In this document: piece after piece, positions 55,528-64,000 of the stretch
Numbering within the stretch: position 1 is the stretch's first letter
Layout of the letters: every line of letters begins with the position of its first letter
DNA from: Catenulispora sp. GP43
GTDB taxonomy: Bacteria; Actinomycetota; Actinomycetes; Streptomycetales; Catenulisporaceae
Direction: 5' to 3'
Assembly (NCBI RefSeq): GCF_041260665.1
Contig: NZ_JBGCCT010000027.1
Location: 62,001-126,000 of the forward strand
DNA length: 64,000 nucleotides
The notes under the pieces: generated by a model
What the model saw: the letters and a program-made list of their open reading frames with translations, nothing else
Told to the model about the DNA's origin: nothing
The model's database searches: none
Made by a program: the position numbers and the translations under genes

Positions 55528-57699
55528 ATGACTTCGACGCAGAGCCGGCTCGCCGACCGGCGCCGCGCGCGGCTGATGGTGCTGCGGGTGCTGGTGCTCG
55601 CGCTGCTCGGGACGCTGGTCGCCCGGCTGTGGTACCTCCAGGTGCGCACCGGCCAGACGTTCCGCGACGCCGCCGCCGCGAACGACGTCCGCACCGTGAT
55701 CACCCCGGCGGTGCGCGGCGACATCCTGGACGACCTCGGCCGCCCCCTGGTCGACAACAAGTCGGCGCTGACGCTGTCGGTCGACCGCAACACCCTGCTG
55801 GGCACCAGGGACCACGGCGTCTCGACGCTGGCCCGGCTGGCCTCGGTGCTGGGCACCACCCCGCAGACCATCTCCGACGAGATCCGGCCCTGTACCGCCA
55901 AGGTGCCCAAGCCCTGCTGGAACGGCTCGCTGCTACAGCCGGTCCCCATCGCGCGCAACGTCTCGGTGCAGCAGGCGCTCCAGGTCTCCGAGCAGCACGA
56001 GCTCTTCCCCGGCGTGACCGCGGGCCCGGACACCGTCCGCCGGTTCCCGGCGCCGTACAGCCTGAACGCCGCGCACATCCTGGGCTACCTGTCCCCGGTC
56101 ACCGAGAACGAACTGGCCGCCGCCACCGCCAAGGGCGAGGTGATGCAGCGCTCGGACCTGGTCGGGCGGGCCGGCCTGGAGGAGAGCTACGACTCCTACC
56201 TGCGCGGCCAGGAGGGCGAGACCCAGGTCTCGGTGGACATCCTCGGGCACGCGCAGTCGACCCTGGCGACCAAGCCGCCGGTGAACGGCGACCACCTGGT
56301 GACCTCGATCGACGCCCGGATCCAGGCGATCGCCGAGCGCGAGCTGAACAACGCCGTGAGCCGGGCCCGCTCGCAGACCTCGCCGACCAACGGCCGGCCG
56401 TACGTCGCCGACTCGGCCGCCACGGTGGTGCTGGACGCCCGCACCGGCCGCGTGGTGGCGATGGCCAGCACGCCGACCTACGACCCCAACGTCTTCACCG
56501 GCGGCATCTCGCAGGCCGACTACTCCGCGCTGACCTCCGCCTCGGCCGGGACCCCGCTGCTGTCCCGAGCCTTCCAGGGCCAGTTCGCGCCGGGCTCCAC
56601 GTTCAAGGCCGTGACCACCACCGCGATGCTCCAGGACGGCTTCGGCACCGGCACCTACGACTGCTCGCCGGCCTTCAAGATCGGCGGGCAGAGCTTCACC
56701 AACTTCGAGGGCGAAGCCTTCGGGCCGATCTCCCTGAAGCGCGCCATCGAGGTGTCCTGCGACACCGTCTTCTACGGCGTCGCCTACCAGATGTGGCTGC
56801 GCGACGGCGGGCTCAAGCCGATCGCGCATCCGCTGGAGCCCATCGCCACCATGGCGCACGCCTTCGGGCTCGGCGCCAAGACCGGCATCGACCTGCCGGG
56901 CGAGGCCAAGGGCGACATCCAGACCCGCGCTGAGAAGCAGGCGACCTGGAACAGCATGCACACCATCTGGTGCAAGCGGGCCAAGGACGGCTATCCCGAG
57001 CTGCTGGGCTCGGACCCGACGCGCGCGGCGTACCTGCAGGCGATCGCCAAGGAGAACTGCGTCGCCGGTTTCCAGTACCAGCCCGGCGACGCCGCGATCT
57101 CGGCCATCGGCCAGGGCGGCGACCTGGTGACGCCGCTGCAGCTGGCCCGGGTGTACGCGGCCGTGGCCAACGGCGGCATCCTCTACCAGCCGCAGATCGG
57201 GCGGGCGCTCATCTCCGCGGACGGCAAGGTGGACAAGGACCTGGCGCCGATCGTGACCCGCAAGCTCCCGGTGTCGGCCTCGACGCTGGCGTTCCTGCAG
57301 GACGCGCTGCACGGCACCTCGACCGAGGGCACCGCGGGCCCGGCCTTCGCGGGCTGGCCGGAGAGCCTGATCCCGACCTACGCCAAGACGGGAACCGCGG
57401 AAGTCTACGGAAAGCAGACCACGTCCTGCTTCGTCGCCTACGCCGGCACCGAGACCGGGCCGCGCTACGTCGTGGCGATGATGGTCTCCCAGGGTGGCAC
57501 CGGTGTCGGGACGTCCGGACCGTCGGTGGAGGCGATCCTGGCCGCGCTGTTCGGCGTGGACATGGGGCATCCGAACCCCAACGGCACGCTGCCCACGGCG
57601 CTGCCGGTGGTGCGCCCCGACGGTCTGCTGCCGGCCCTGCCGCCGGCCACCACCCTGCCCACGCCCCCGCCGCCGTCGCCGTCCCCCACGAAGCAGTGA
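55528..57699 (+). CDS. mrdA: Penicillin-binding protein 2 (class B transpeptidase)
   Basis: A 723-residue PBP2. An N-terminal membrane anchor (about 16-34) is followed by a dimerisation domain and the transpeptidase domain. The active-site motifs are S357-T-F-K360, the second motif S410-C-D412 (SCD in place of SxN, as in many PBP2 proteins) and K620-T-G. It cross-links peptidoglycan together with RodA. A Pro-rich tail (about 690-723) ends the protein. The ATG follows the mreD stop directly. Confidence 0.95.
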   Translation: MTSTQSRLADRRRARLMVLRVLVLALLGTLVARLWYLQVRTGQTFRDAAAANDVRTVITPAVRGDILDDLGRPLVDNKSALTLSVDRNTLLGTRDHGVSTLARLASVLGTTPQTISDEIRPCTAKVPKPCWNGSLLQPVPIARNVSVQQALQVSEQHELFPGVTAGPDTVRRFPAPYSLNAAHILGYLSPVTENELAAATAKGEVMQRSDLVGRAGLEESYDSYLRGQEGETQVSVDILGHAQSTLATKPPVNGDHLVTSIDARIQAIAERELNNAVSRARSQTSPTNGRPYVADSAATVVLDARTGRVVAMASTPTYDPNVFTGGISQADYSALTSASAGTPLLSRAFQGQFAPGSTFKAVTTTAMLQDGFGTGTYDCSPAFKIGGQSFTNFEGEAFGPISLKRAIEVSCDTVFYGVAYQMWLRDGGLKPIAHPLEPIATMAHAFGLGAKTGIDLPGEAKGDIQTRAEKQATWNSMHTIWCKRAKDGYPELLGSDPTRAAYLQAIAKENCVAGFQYQPGDAAISAIGQGGDLVTPLQLARVYAAVANGGILYQPQIGRALISADGKVDKDLAPIVTRKLPVSASTLAFLQDALHGTSTEGTAGPAFAGWPESLIPTYAKTGTAEVYGKQTTSCFVAYAGTETGPRYVVAMMVSQGGTGVGTSGPSVEAILAALFGVDMGHPNPNGTLPTALPVVRPDGLLPALPPATTLPTPPPPSPSPTKQ

Positions 57700-57706
57700 G
57701 CGCGCC

Positions 57707-58930
57707 GTGACCCTGAATCCCGCGATCAACAAGGGCCCGGCGGCGATGCCGGTGGCCGAGACCCGGCGCCGCTCCAGCCGGCTGCGCCGCTTCGACTGGA
57801 CGCTGCTGGCCGCGGCGCTGGCGCTGTCGGTGTACGGCGCGATCCTGGTGTGGTCGGCCACCCGCGGGCGCACCAGCCTGACCGGCGGCGACCCGCAGTT
57901 CTTCCTCAAGCGGCACCTGATGAACCTGGCGATCGGCCTGGTCCTGATGATGTTGACCTCGGTGCTGTCCTACGCCTGGGTCCGCGCGGTCACTCCGGTG
58001 TTCTACGTGCTGGCACTGCTCGGGCTCGGCGCGGTGCTCAGCCCGCTGGGCTCCACGGTGAACGGCGCGAAGTCCTGGATCGAGCTCGGCGGCGGCTTCT
58101 CCATCCAGCCCGCCGAGTACGCCAAGGTGGCGGTGGTCCTGGGCCTGGCGGTGGTGCTGACGCTGCCGCCGACCAAGGGCGTGCTGTCCGGGATGTCCGA
58201 GCGGGACGACGCGGTCACCCCGCGCCGGATCGCCGGGGCCGGCCTGGTCGCCGGCCTGCCGACCGGCATCATCATGCTCCTGCCGGACCTGGGCTCGGCG
58301 ATGGTGATCCTGGTCGCCACCGCCGGCCTGCTGGTCTTCGCCGGCACCAGCGGCCGCTGGCTGGCCGTGCTCGGCGCGGGCGCGGCGGTCGCCGCCGTGG
58401 CCGCCACCCAGCTGCACCTGCTGGCCCAGCACCAGGTCAACCGGTTCGCGGCGTTCGCCGACCCGCATCTGGACCCGCAGGGCGTCGGCTACAACACCGC
58501 CCAGGCCCGCCTGGCCATCGGCTCCGGGGGCGTGCTGGGCAAGGGGCTGTTCAACGGGACGCAGACCAACGGCCGCTACGTCCCCGAGCAGCAGACGGAC
58601 TTCGTCTTCACGGTGGCCGGCGAGGAGTTGGGCTTCGTCGGCGGTGTGGTCCTCATCGCGCTTTTCGCGGTCCTGCTCCTGCGCGGCATCGCGATCGCCA
58701 GGCAGTGCGAGGACCTGTTCGGCATGCTGGTCTGCGCCGGCGTGGTCAGCTGGTTCGCGTTCGAGACCTTCGAGAACATCGGCATGACGCTGGGGATCAT
58801 GCCGGTCGCGGGGATCCCGCTGCCGTTCGTCTCCTATGGCGGCTCGTCGATGTTCGCCAGCTTCATCGCGGTCGGGCTGGTGGAGAACGTGCGGCTGAGG
58901 TCCACGAGGCCGGCGATCACGGTGGAGTGA
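57707..58930 (+). CDS. rodA: Peptidoglycan glycosyltransferase RodA (SEDS)
   Basis: A 407-residue SEDS protein with about ten membrane helices. Conserved SEDS segments are GGGFSIQPAEYAKVAVVL (near 128-145), MLLPDLGSAMVI near 190, the catalytic-loop region ATQLHLLAQHQVNRFAAF near 240 and MPVAGIPLPFVSYGGSSM near 365. It polymerises lipid II and works with PBP2. The GTG at 57707 lies 7 bp after mrdA. Confidence 0.94.
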   Translation: MTLNPAINKGPAAMPVAETRRRSSRLRRFDWTLLAAALALSVYGAILVWSATRGRTSLTGGDPQFFLKRHLMNLAIGLVLMMLTSVLSYAWVRAVTPVFYVLALLGLGAVLSPLGSTVNGAKSWIELGGGFSIQPAEYAKVAVVLGLAVVLTLPPTKGVLSGMSERDDAVTPRRIAGAGLVAGLPTGIIMLLPDLGSAMVILVATAGLLVFAGTSGRWLAVLGAGAAVAAVAATQLHLLAQHQVNRFAAFADPHLDPQGVGYNTAQARLAIGSGGVLGKGLFNGTQTNGRYVPEQQTDFVFTVAGEELGFVGGVVLIALFAVLLLRGIAIARQCEDLFGMLVCAGVVSWFAFETFENIGMTLGIMPVAGIPLPFVSYGGSSMFASFIAVGLVENVRLRSTRPAITVE

Positions 58931-59023
58931 AGCGACGGATCGTCCTTCGGGCACGCGTTAGGCTGGATCTGCGGCGCCGTCAGCCCGCCACATCCCCTCC
59001 AAAGCCCGAGGACGAGTAATCCG

Positions 59024-60961
59024 ATGCCAGTCGAATCCGTGTTCCCGCAGCTCGAAGCGGTCCTGCCGAGTGTGCAGAAGCCGATCCAGTACATCGGCGG
59101 CGAGCTCAACTCGACCGTCAAGGACTGGGACGCCTGCGACGTCCGCTGGGCCCTGATGTACCCCGACGCCTACGAGGTCGGCCTGCCCAACCAGGGCGTC
59201 ATGATCCTCTACGAAGTGCTCAACGAGCGCGAGGGCGTGCTGGCCGAGCGGACCTACTCGGTGTGGCCGGACATGGAGAAGGCGATGCGGGAGCAGGGCA
59301 TCCCGCAGTTCACCGTGGACGCGCACCGGCCGGTGAAGGACTTCGACGTGTTCGGCCTGTCCTTCTCCACCGAGCTCGGCTACACGAACATGCTGAACGC
59401 GCTGGACCTGGCCGGGATCCCGCTGGAGGCGAAGGACCGGACCGAGGAGCACCCGATCGTGCTGGCCGGCGGGCACGCCGCGTTCAACCCCGAGCCGATC
59501 GCCGAGTTCCTGGACGCCGCGGTGGTCGGCGACGGCGAGGGCGCGGTGCTGGCGATCACCGACCTCATCCGCGCCTGGAAGGCCGAGGGCCGTCCCGGCG
59601 GGCGCGAGGAGCTGCTGTTCCGCCTGGCCAAGACCGGCAACGTCTACGTGCCGCGGTTCTACGACGTCGAGTACCTGCCCGACGGCCGGATCCGCCGGGT
59701 CGCGCCGAACAAGCACGGCGTGCCCTTCCGCGTGGCCAAGCACACGGTCATGGACCTGGACGAGTGGCCCTACCCCAAGCAGCCGCTGGTCCCGCTGGCC
59801 GAGACCGTGCACGAGCGCATGTCGGTGGAGATCTTCCGCGGCTGCACCCGGGGCTGCCGCTTCTGCCAGGCCGGGATGATCACCCGCCCGGTCCGCGAGC
59901 GCTCCATCACCGGCATCGGCGAGATGGTCGAGGCGGGCCTGGCGGCCACCGGCTACGAGGAGGTCGGCCTGCTCTCGCTGTCCAGCGCCGACCACACCGA
60001 GATCGCCGACGTCGCCAAGGGCCTGGCCGACCGCTACGAGGGCACCAACACCTCGCTGTCCCTGCCCTCCACCCGGGTCGACGCCTTCAATATCGACCTG
60101 GCCAACGAGCTCTCGCGCAACGGCCGCCGCAGCGGCCTGACCTTCGCCCCGGAGGGCGGCAGCGAGCGCATGCGCAAGGTCATCAACAAGATGGTGACCG
60201 AGGAGGACCTGATCCGGACTGTCACCGCCGCCTACGGCGCCGGCTGGCGGCAGGTGAAGCTGTACTTCATGTGCGGTCTGCCCACCGAGACCGACGAGGA
60301 CGTGCTGCAGATCGCCGACCTGGCCCGCAAGGTGATCCAGGCCGGCCGCGAGGCCTCCGGCACCCGGGACATCCGCTGCACGGTGTCCATCGGCGGGTTC
60401 GTGCCCAAGCCGCACACCCCGTTCCAGTGGGCCGGGCAGCTGGACGCCGAGAGTACCGACGCCCGCCTGGTGAAGCTGCGCGACGCGATCCGCGCCGACA
60501 AGAACTACGGCAAGGCCATCGGCTTCCGCTACCACGACGGCAAGCCCGGCGTCATCGAGGGCCTGCTCTCGCGCGGCGACCGGCGCGTCGGCAAGGTGAT
60601 CCGCGAGGTCTGGGAGCGCGGCGGCCGGTTCGACGGCTGGAGCGAGCACTTCTCCTACCAGCGCTGGGCCGAGGCGGCCGCGGCCGCGCTCGCCGACACC
60701 CCGGTCGACCTGGCCTGGTACACCACCCGCGAGCGTGAGTACAACGAGGTCCTGCCCTGGGACCACATCGACTCCGGCCTGGACCGGGACTGGCTGTGGG
60801 AGGACTGGCAGGACGCGCTGGAGGCGGCCGAGGGTGGCGGCGCCGAGGTCGAGGACTGCCGCTGGACGCCCTGTTACGACTGTGGCGTGTGCCCGCAGAT
60901 GGGGACCGAGATCCAGGTGGGACCGACCGGGGTGAAGCTGCTGCCGTTGACGGTGGTCTGA
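59024..60961 (+). CDS. TIGR03960-family B12-binding radical SAM protein
   Basis: A 645-residue radical SAM enzyme. An N-terminal B12-binding-like domain (about 1-220) precedes the radical SAM domain with the iron-sulfur motif Cys274-X3-Cys278-X2-Cys281. The C-terminus carries a Cys-rich segment (TPCYDCGVCPQMG near 620-632). The family is uncharacterised. In Streptomyces a partner gene (TIGR03936) and an rne-rplU block follow, but here galK follows, so the conserved order breaks here. Confidence 0.9.
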   Translation: MPVESVFPQLEAVLPSVQKPIQYIGGELNSTVKDWDACDVRWALMYPDAYEVGLPNQGVMILYEVLNEREGVLAERTYSVWPDMEKAMREQGIPQFTVDAHRPVKDFDVFGLSFSTELGYTNMLNALDLAGIPLEAKDRTEEHPIVLAGGHAAFNPEPIAEFLDAAVVGDGEGAVLAITDLIRAWKAEGRPGGREELLFRLAKTGNVYVPRFYDVEYLPDGRIRRVAPNKHGVPFRVAKHTVMDLDEWPYPKQPLVPLAETVHERMSVEIFRGCTRGCRFCQAGMITRPVRERSITGIGEMVEAGLAATGYEEVGLLSLSSADHTEIADVAKGLADRYEGTNTSLSLPSTRVDAFNIDLANELSRNGRRSGLTFAPEGGSERMRKVINKMVTEEDLIRTVTAAYGAGWRQVKLYFMCGLPTETDEDVLQIADLARKVIQAGREASGTRDIRCTVSIGGFVPKPHTPFQWAGQLDAESTDARLVKLRDAIRADKNYGKAIGFRYHDGKPGVIEGLLSRGDRRVGKVIREVWERGGRFDGWSEHFSYQRWAEAAAAALADTPVDLAWYTTREREYNEVLPWDHIDSGLDRDWLWEDWQDALEAAEGGGAEVEDCRWTPCYDCGVCPQMGTEIQVGPTGVKLLPLTVV

Positions 60962-61061
60962 GCGGACATCGCCGCGGCGGCGCGCTTGTCGGGGCGATGA
61001 TCTCACCGCTACTCTGACCTCACCAGATCCGAACAGAATCAAACGGATCACAACAGCTGGG

Positions 61062-62324
61062 GTGAGGGTGGCGGTGAGCCTCGACATGGGATCGGCCACG
61101 TCGGCCGTGGACAGCGCGCGAAGCGGATTCACCGAGCGGTTCGGCGGTGAGCCCGCCGGAGTGTGGGCCGCGCCGGGACGGGTGAACGTCATCGGCGAGC
61201 ACACCGACTACAACGATGGCTTCGTACTTCCGATGGCCATCGACCGCGCCTGCTACGCCGCGGCCGCGCCCCGGCCGGACCGCGTCCTGCGCGTCCACGC
61301 GGCGCAGCTCGGCGAGACGGTCGAGATCTCGCTCGACGCGCTCGTCGGCCCGGCCTCGGCGGCCGACGCCCGCGGGGCCTCGGACCCGGACATGACGCCG
61401 CTGGCCGAGCCGGCGGTCACCGGCTGGGCCGGCTACCCGGTCGGCGTCGCGTGGATCCTGCAGCAGGGCGGATTCCCGGTCAGCGGCGCGGACGTGTACC
61501 TCACCAGCACGGTGCCGGTCGGCTCCGGGCTGTCCTCCTCCGCCGCGCTCGAGTGCGCGACCGCCCTCGCGCTGGCCGGCGTCTCAGGGTTCGAGCTCAC
61601 CACCGCCGAGCTCGCGCGGCACACCCAGCGCGCGGAGAACATCTACGCCGGTGTGCCCTGCGGCCCGCTGGACCAGATGTCCTCGGCGTTCGGCCAGGAC
61701 GGCTCGGTGCTGTTCATCGACACCCGCAGCGGCGAAGTCCGCCCGCAGCCCTTCGACCTGGCCGCCCAGGACGCACTGCTGCTGGTCATCGACACCCGGG
61801 TCTCGCACGCGCACGGCGAGAACGGCTACGCCGACCGCCGCTCGGCCTGCGAGCGCGCCGCAGAGTTCCTGGGTGTCCCGGCCCTGCGCGACATCCCGCT
61901 GTCCGGCCTGCCGGAGTCCTTCGCGAAGGTCTCAGTGGGCCTCGGCGAGACCTTCGCGCGGCGCCTGCGGCACGTGGTCACCGAGGACGCGCGCGTCGAG
62001 CAGTTCGTCGAGATCCTGCACCAGGAACCCCTGTCCCTGCCGCGCCTCGGGCACCGCATGATGCAGTCCCACGCCTCCCTGCGCGACGACTACGAGGTCA
62101 GCGCCCCCGAACTCGACCTGGCCGTGAGCACCGCCGTCGCAGCCGGCGCGCACGGCGCGCGGATGACCGGCGGCGGCTTCGGCGGCAGCGCCATCGCCCT
62201 GGTGGACCGCGACATCCTCGACGACGTCCAGAACGCCATCCTCGCCGCCTTCGCAGAGCACGGATACGCCGAGCCCCAGTTCTTCCCAGCCGTCGCCTCG
62301 GCCGGCGCGCACCGGATCCCCTGA
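61062..62324 (+). CDS. galK: Galactokinase
   Basis: A 420-residue GHMP kinase. The substrate motif is GRVNVIGEHTDYNDG (near 41-55), the phosphate loop is PVGSGLSSSAALE (near 153-165) and the third motif is ARMTGGGFGGSAI (near 367-379). It phosphorylates galactose for the Leloir pathway. Starts possible at GTG 61062, 61068 or 61074 and ATG 61086; the longest is given. A-rich DNA upstream (61022-61054), unusual here, may hold regulator sites. galT follows at 15 bp. Confidence 0.93.
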   Translation: MRVAVSLDMGSATSAVDSARSGFTERFGGEPAGVWAAPGRVNVIGEHTDYNDGFVLPMAIDRACYAAAAPRPDRVLRVHAAQLGETVEISLDALVGPASAADARGASDPDMTPLAEPAVTGWAGYPVGVAWILQQGGFPVSGADVYLTSTVPVGSGLSSSAALECATALALAGVSGFELTTAELARHTQRAENIYAGVPCGPLDQMSSAFGQDGSVLFIDTRSGEVRPQPFDLAAQDALLLVIDTRVSHAHGENGYADRRSACERAAEFLGVPALRDIPLSGLPESFAKVSVGLGETFARRLRHVVTEDARVEQFVEILHQEPLSLPRLGHRMMQSHASLRDDYEVSAPELDLAVSTAVAAGAHGARMTGGGFGGSAIALVDRDILDDVQNAILAAFAEHGYAEPQFFPAVASAGAHRIP

Positions 62325-62339
62325 CGGAGACCTCGAACC

Positions 62340-63373
<1,034 letters not shown>

Positions 63374-63377
<4 letters not shown>

Positions 63378-63937
63378 CGGATCCTCGGGGTGCGGATCAG
63401 CAGGCTGGCGGAGACGGCTTCGTCGCCGATCGCGCGGTAGGTGTGCGGCACGTCCGCCTTCCACGAGGCGTGCTCGCCCGGCCCGATGGTGAGCAGCGCG
63501 CCGGGCGGGCCCACTTCCGAGGTCCCGGCGAAAACGGTGAGGTACTCGACCGTTCCCGGCGGATGCGCGGGGGAGAGCTGCTGGTAGCCGGGGCGGATGT
63601 GGAGACGGAAGAGCTCCGTGTCCGTATCCGCATCGGAGAAGGTCTCCAGGAGCGAGGCTGACACCGCGGTTCCATGGATCGTCTCCAGCGGTTTGTCGCC
63701 CTGCTGCTGCGGATCCGGGAGCAGCGCGCCGATCGGGACGCCGAGGCGGCCGGCGATCGCGTAGAGGGTTTCGATCGTGGGGTTGCCGCGCGAGCCGTCT
63801 TCCAGCCCGGACAGGGTCGCCTTGCCCACGCCGGCGTCGCGCGCTAGGGCCGACAGGCTCACATCGCGTTCGCGGCGCAGGCGCCGGACGCGTGCGCCGA
63901 TTTGGGCGGCGAAGTCCGCTGTTGTGCCGTCTCCCAC
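63374..63937 (-). CDS. HTH-XRE/cupin transcriptional regulator
   Basis: A 187-residue regulator with an N-terminal Cro/C1-type HTH (about 10-65, SLSALARDAGVGKATLSGLEDG) and a C-terminal cupin domain (about 100-187, segments such as GTVEYLTVFAG and GPGEHASWKADVPHTYR). Such proteins sense small molecules or metals and often repress transporters or catabolic genes. It starts at GTG 63937 and converges with galT, so it is not an obvious gal regulator. The target is unknown. Confidence 0.88.
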
Positions 63938-64000
63938 GTTCGCAACCTACACCTAGGGCGGAAGCGGACCGGGCCGGGCTGGTAGCTTGTTCCATATACG

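Overview
The window is high-GC DNA with dense coding, frequent GTG and TTG starts and 4-bp ATGA/GTGA gene overlaps. It encodes mycothiol- and F420-type enzymes, paired ClpP1/ClpP2, and actinobacterial families such as EttA, Nei2-like glycosylase, DUF5130, DUF4233 and DUF6204. This points to a filamentous actinomycete. The block tig-clpP1-clpP2-clpX-valS-folC-DUF4233-mreBCD-mrdA-rodA-radical SAM follows the order I know from Streptomyces, with local differences, so a Streptomyces relative (perhaps Catenulisporales or a neighbouring order) is likely. The exact genus is inference only. No insertion sequence, prophage or CRISPR array was seen.

Layout. 1-9.4 kb: a GC-rich repetitive stretch, a secreted phosphodiester glycosidase-like protein, the ettA-thioesterase-unknown operon, a divergent YceI/MarR pair around an inverted repeat, an M23 peptidase, DUF6204, a truncated globin, a DUF2079 membrane protein and OsmC. 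9.4-13 kb: a ROK regulator with its probable operator, a GH4 6-phospho-glycosidase and a BadF-type sugar kinase, forming a small sugar-use operon. 13-23 kb: PPOX and maleylpyruvate isomerase-like proteins, an ABC-2 transporter translationally linked to a two-component system, an MscS channel, an F420 oxidoreductase, a prolyl oligopeptidase and an HNH nuclease. 23-31 kb: a DUF5130 pair, PepN, a mycothiol-type reductase, tRNA-Pro(TGG), a Gln/Gly-rich disordered protein, a Nei glycosylase, a SpoIIE-type phosphatase, tRNA-Gly(TCC) and RpiB. 31-41 kb: an MMPL transporter, an aldehyde dehydrogenase, DUF2625, and then a polysaccharide locus. 41-61 kb: the core proteostasis and cell-wall block, interrupted by a MazEF-like toxin-antitoxin pair after clpX and a PAP2 phosphatase before mreB. 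61-64 kb: galK-galT and a convergent HTH-cupin regulator.

The most unusual locus is 35.9-40.4 kb. A processive family-2 glycosyltransferase (cellulose or hyaluronan synthase-like) overlaps a 65-residue single-pass membrane protein by ATGA. Three bases later comes a 951-residue protein that joins three modules in one chain: a membrane acyltransferase-3, an SGNH esterase-like domain and a GH16 glucanase/transglycosylase-like domain with its ExDxxE active-site motif. A plausible reading is a compact machine that polymerises a glycan, O-acylates it and trims or cross-links it at the outer membrane face. That assignment is inference from domain content and gene spacing.
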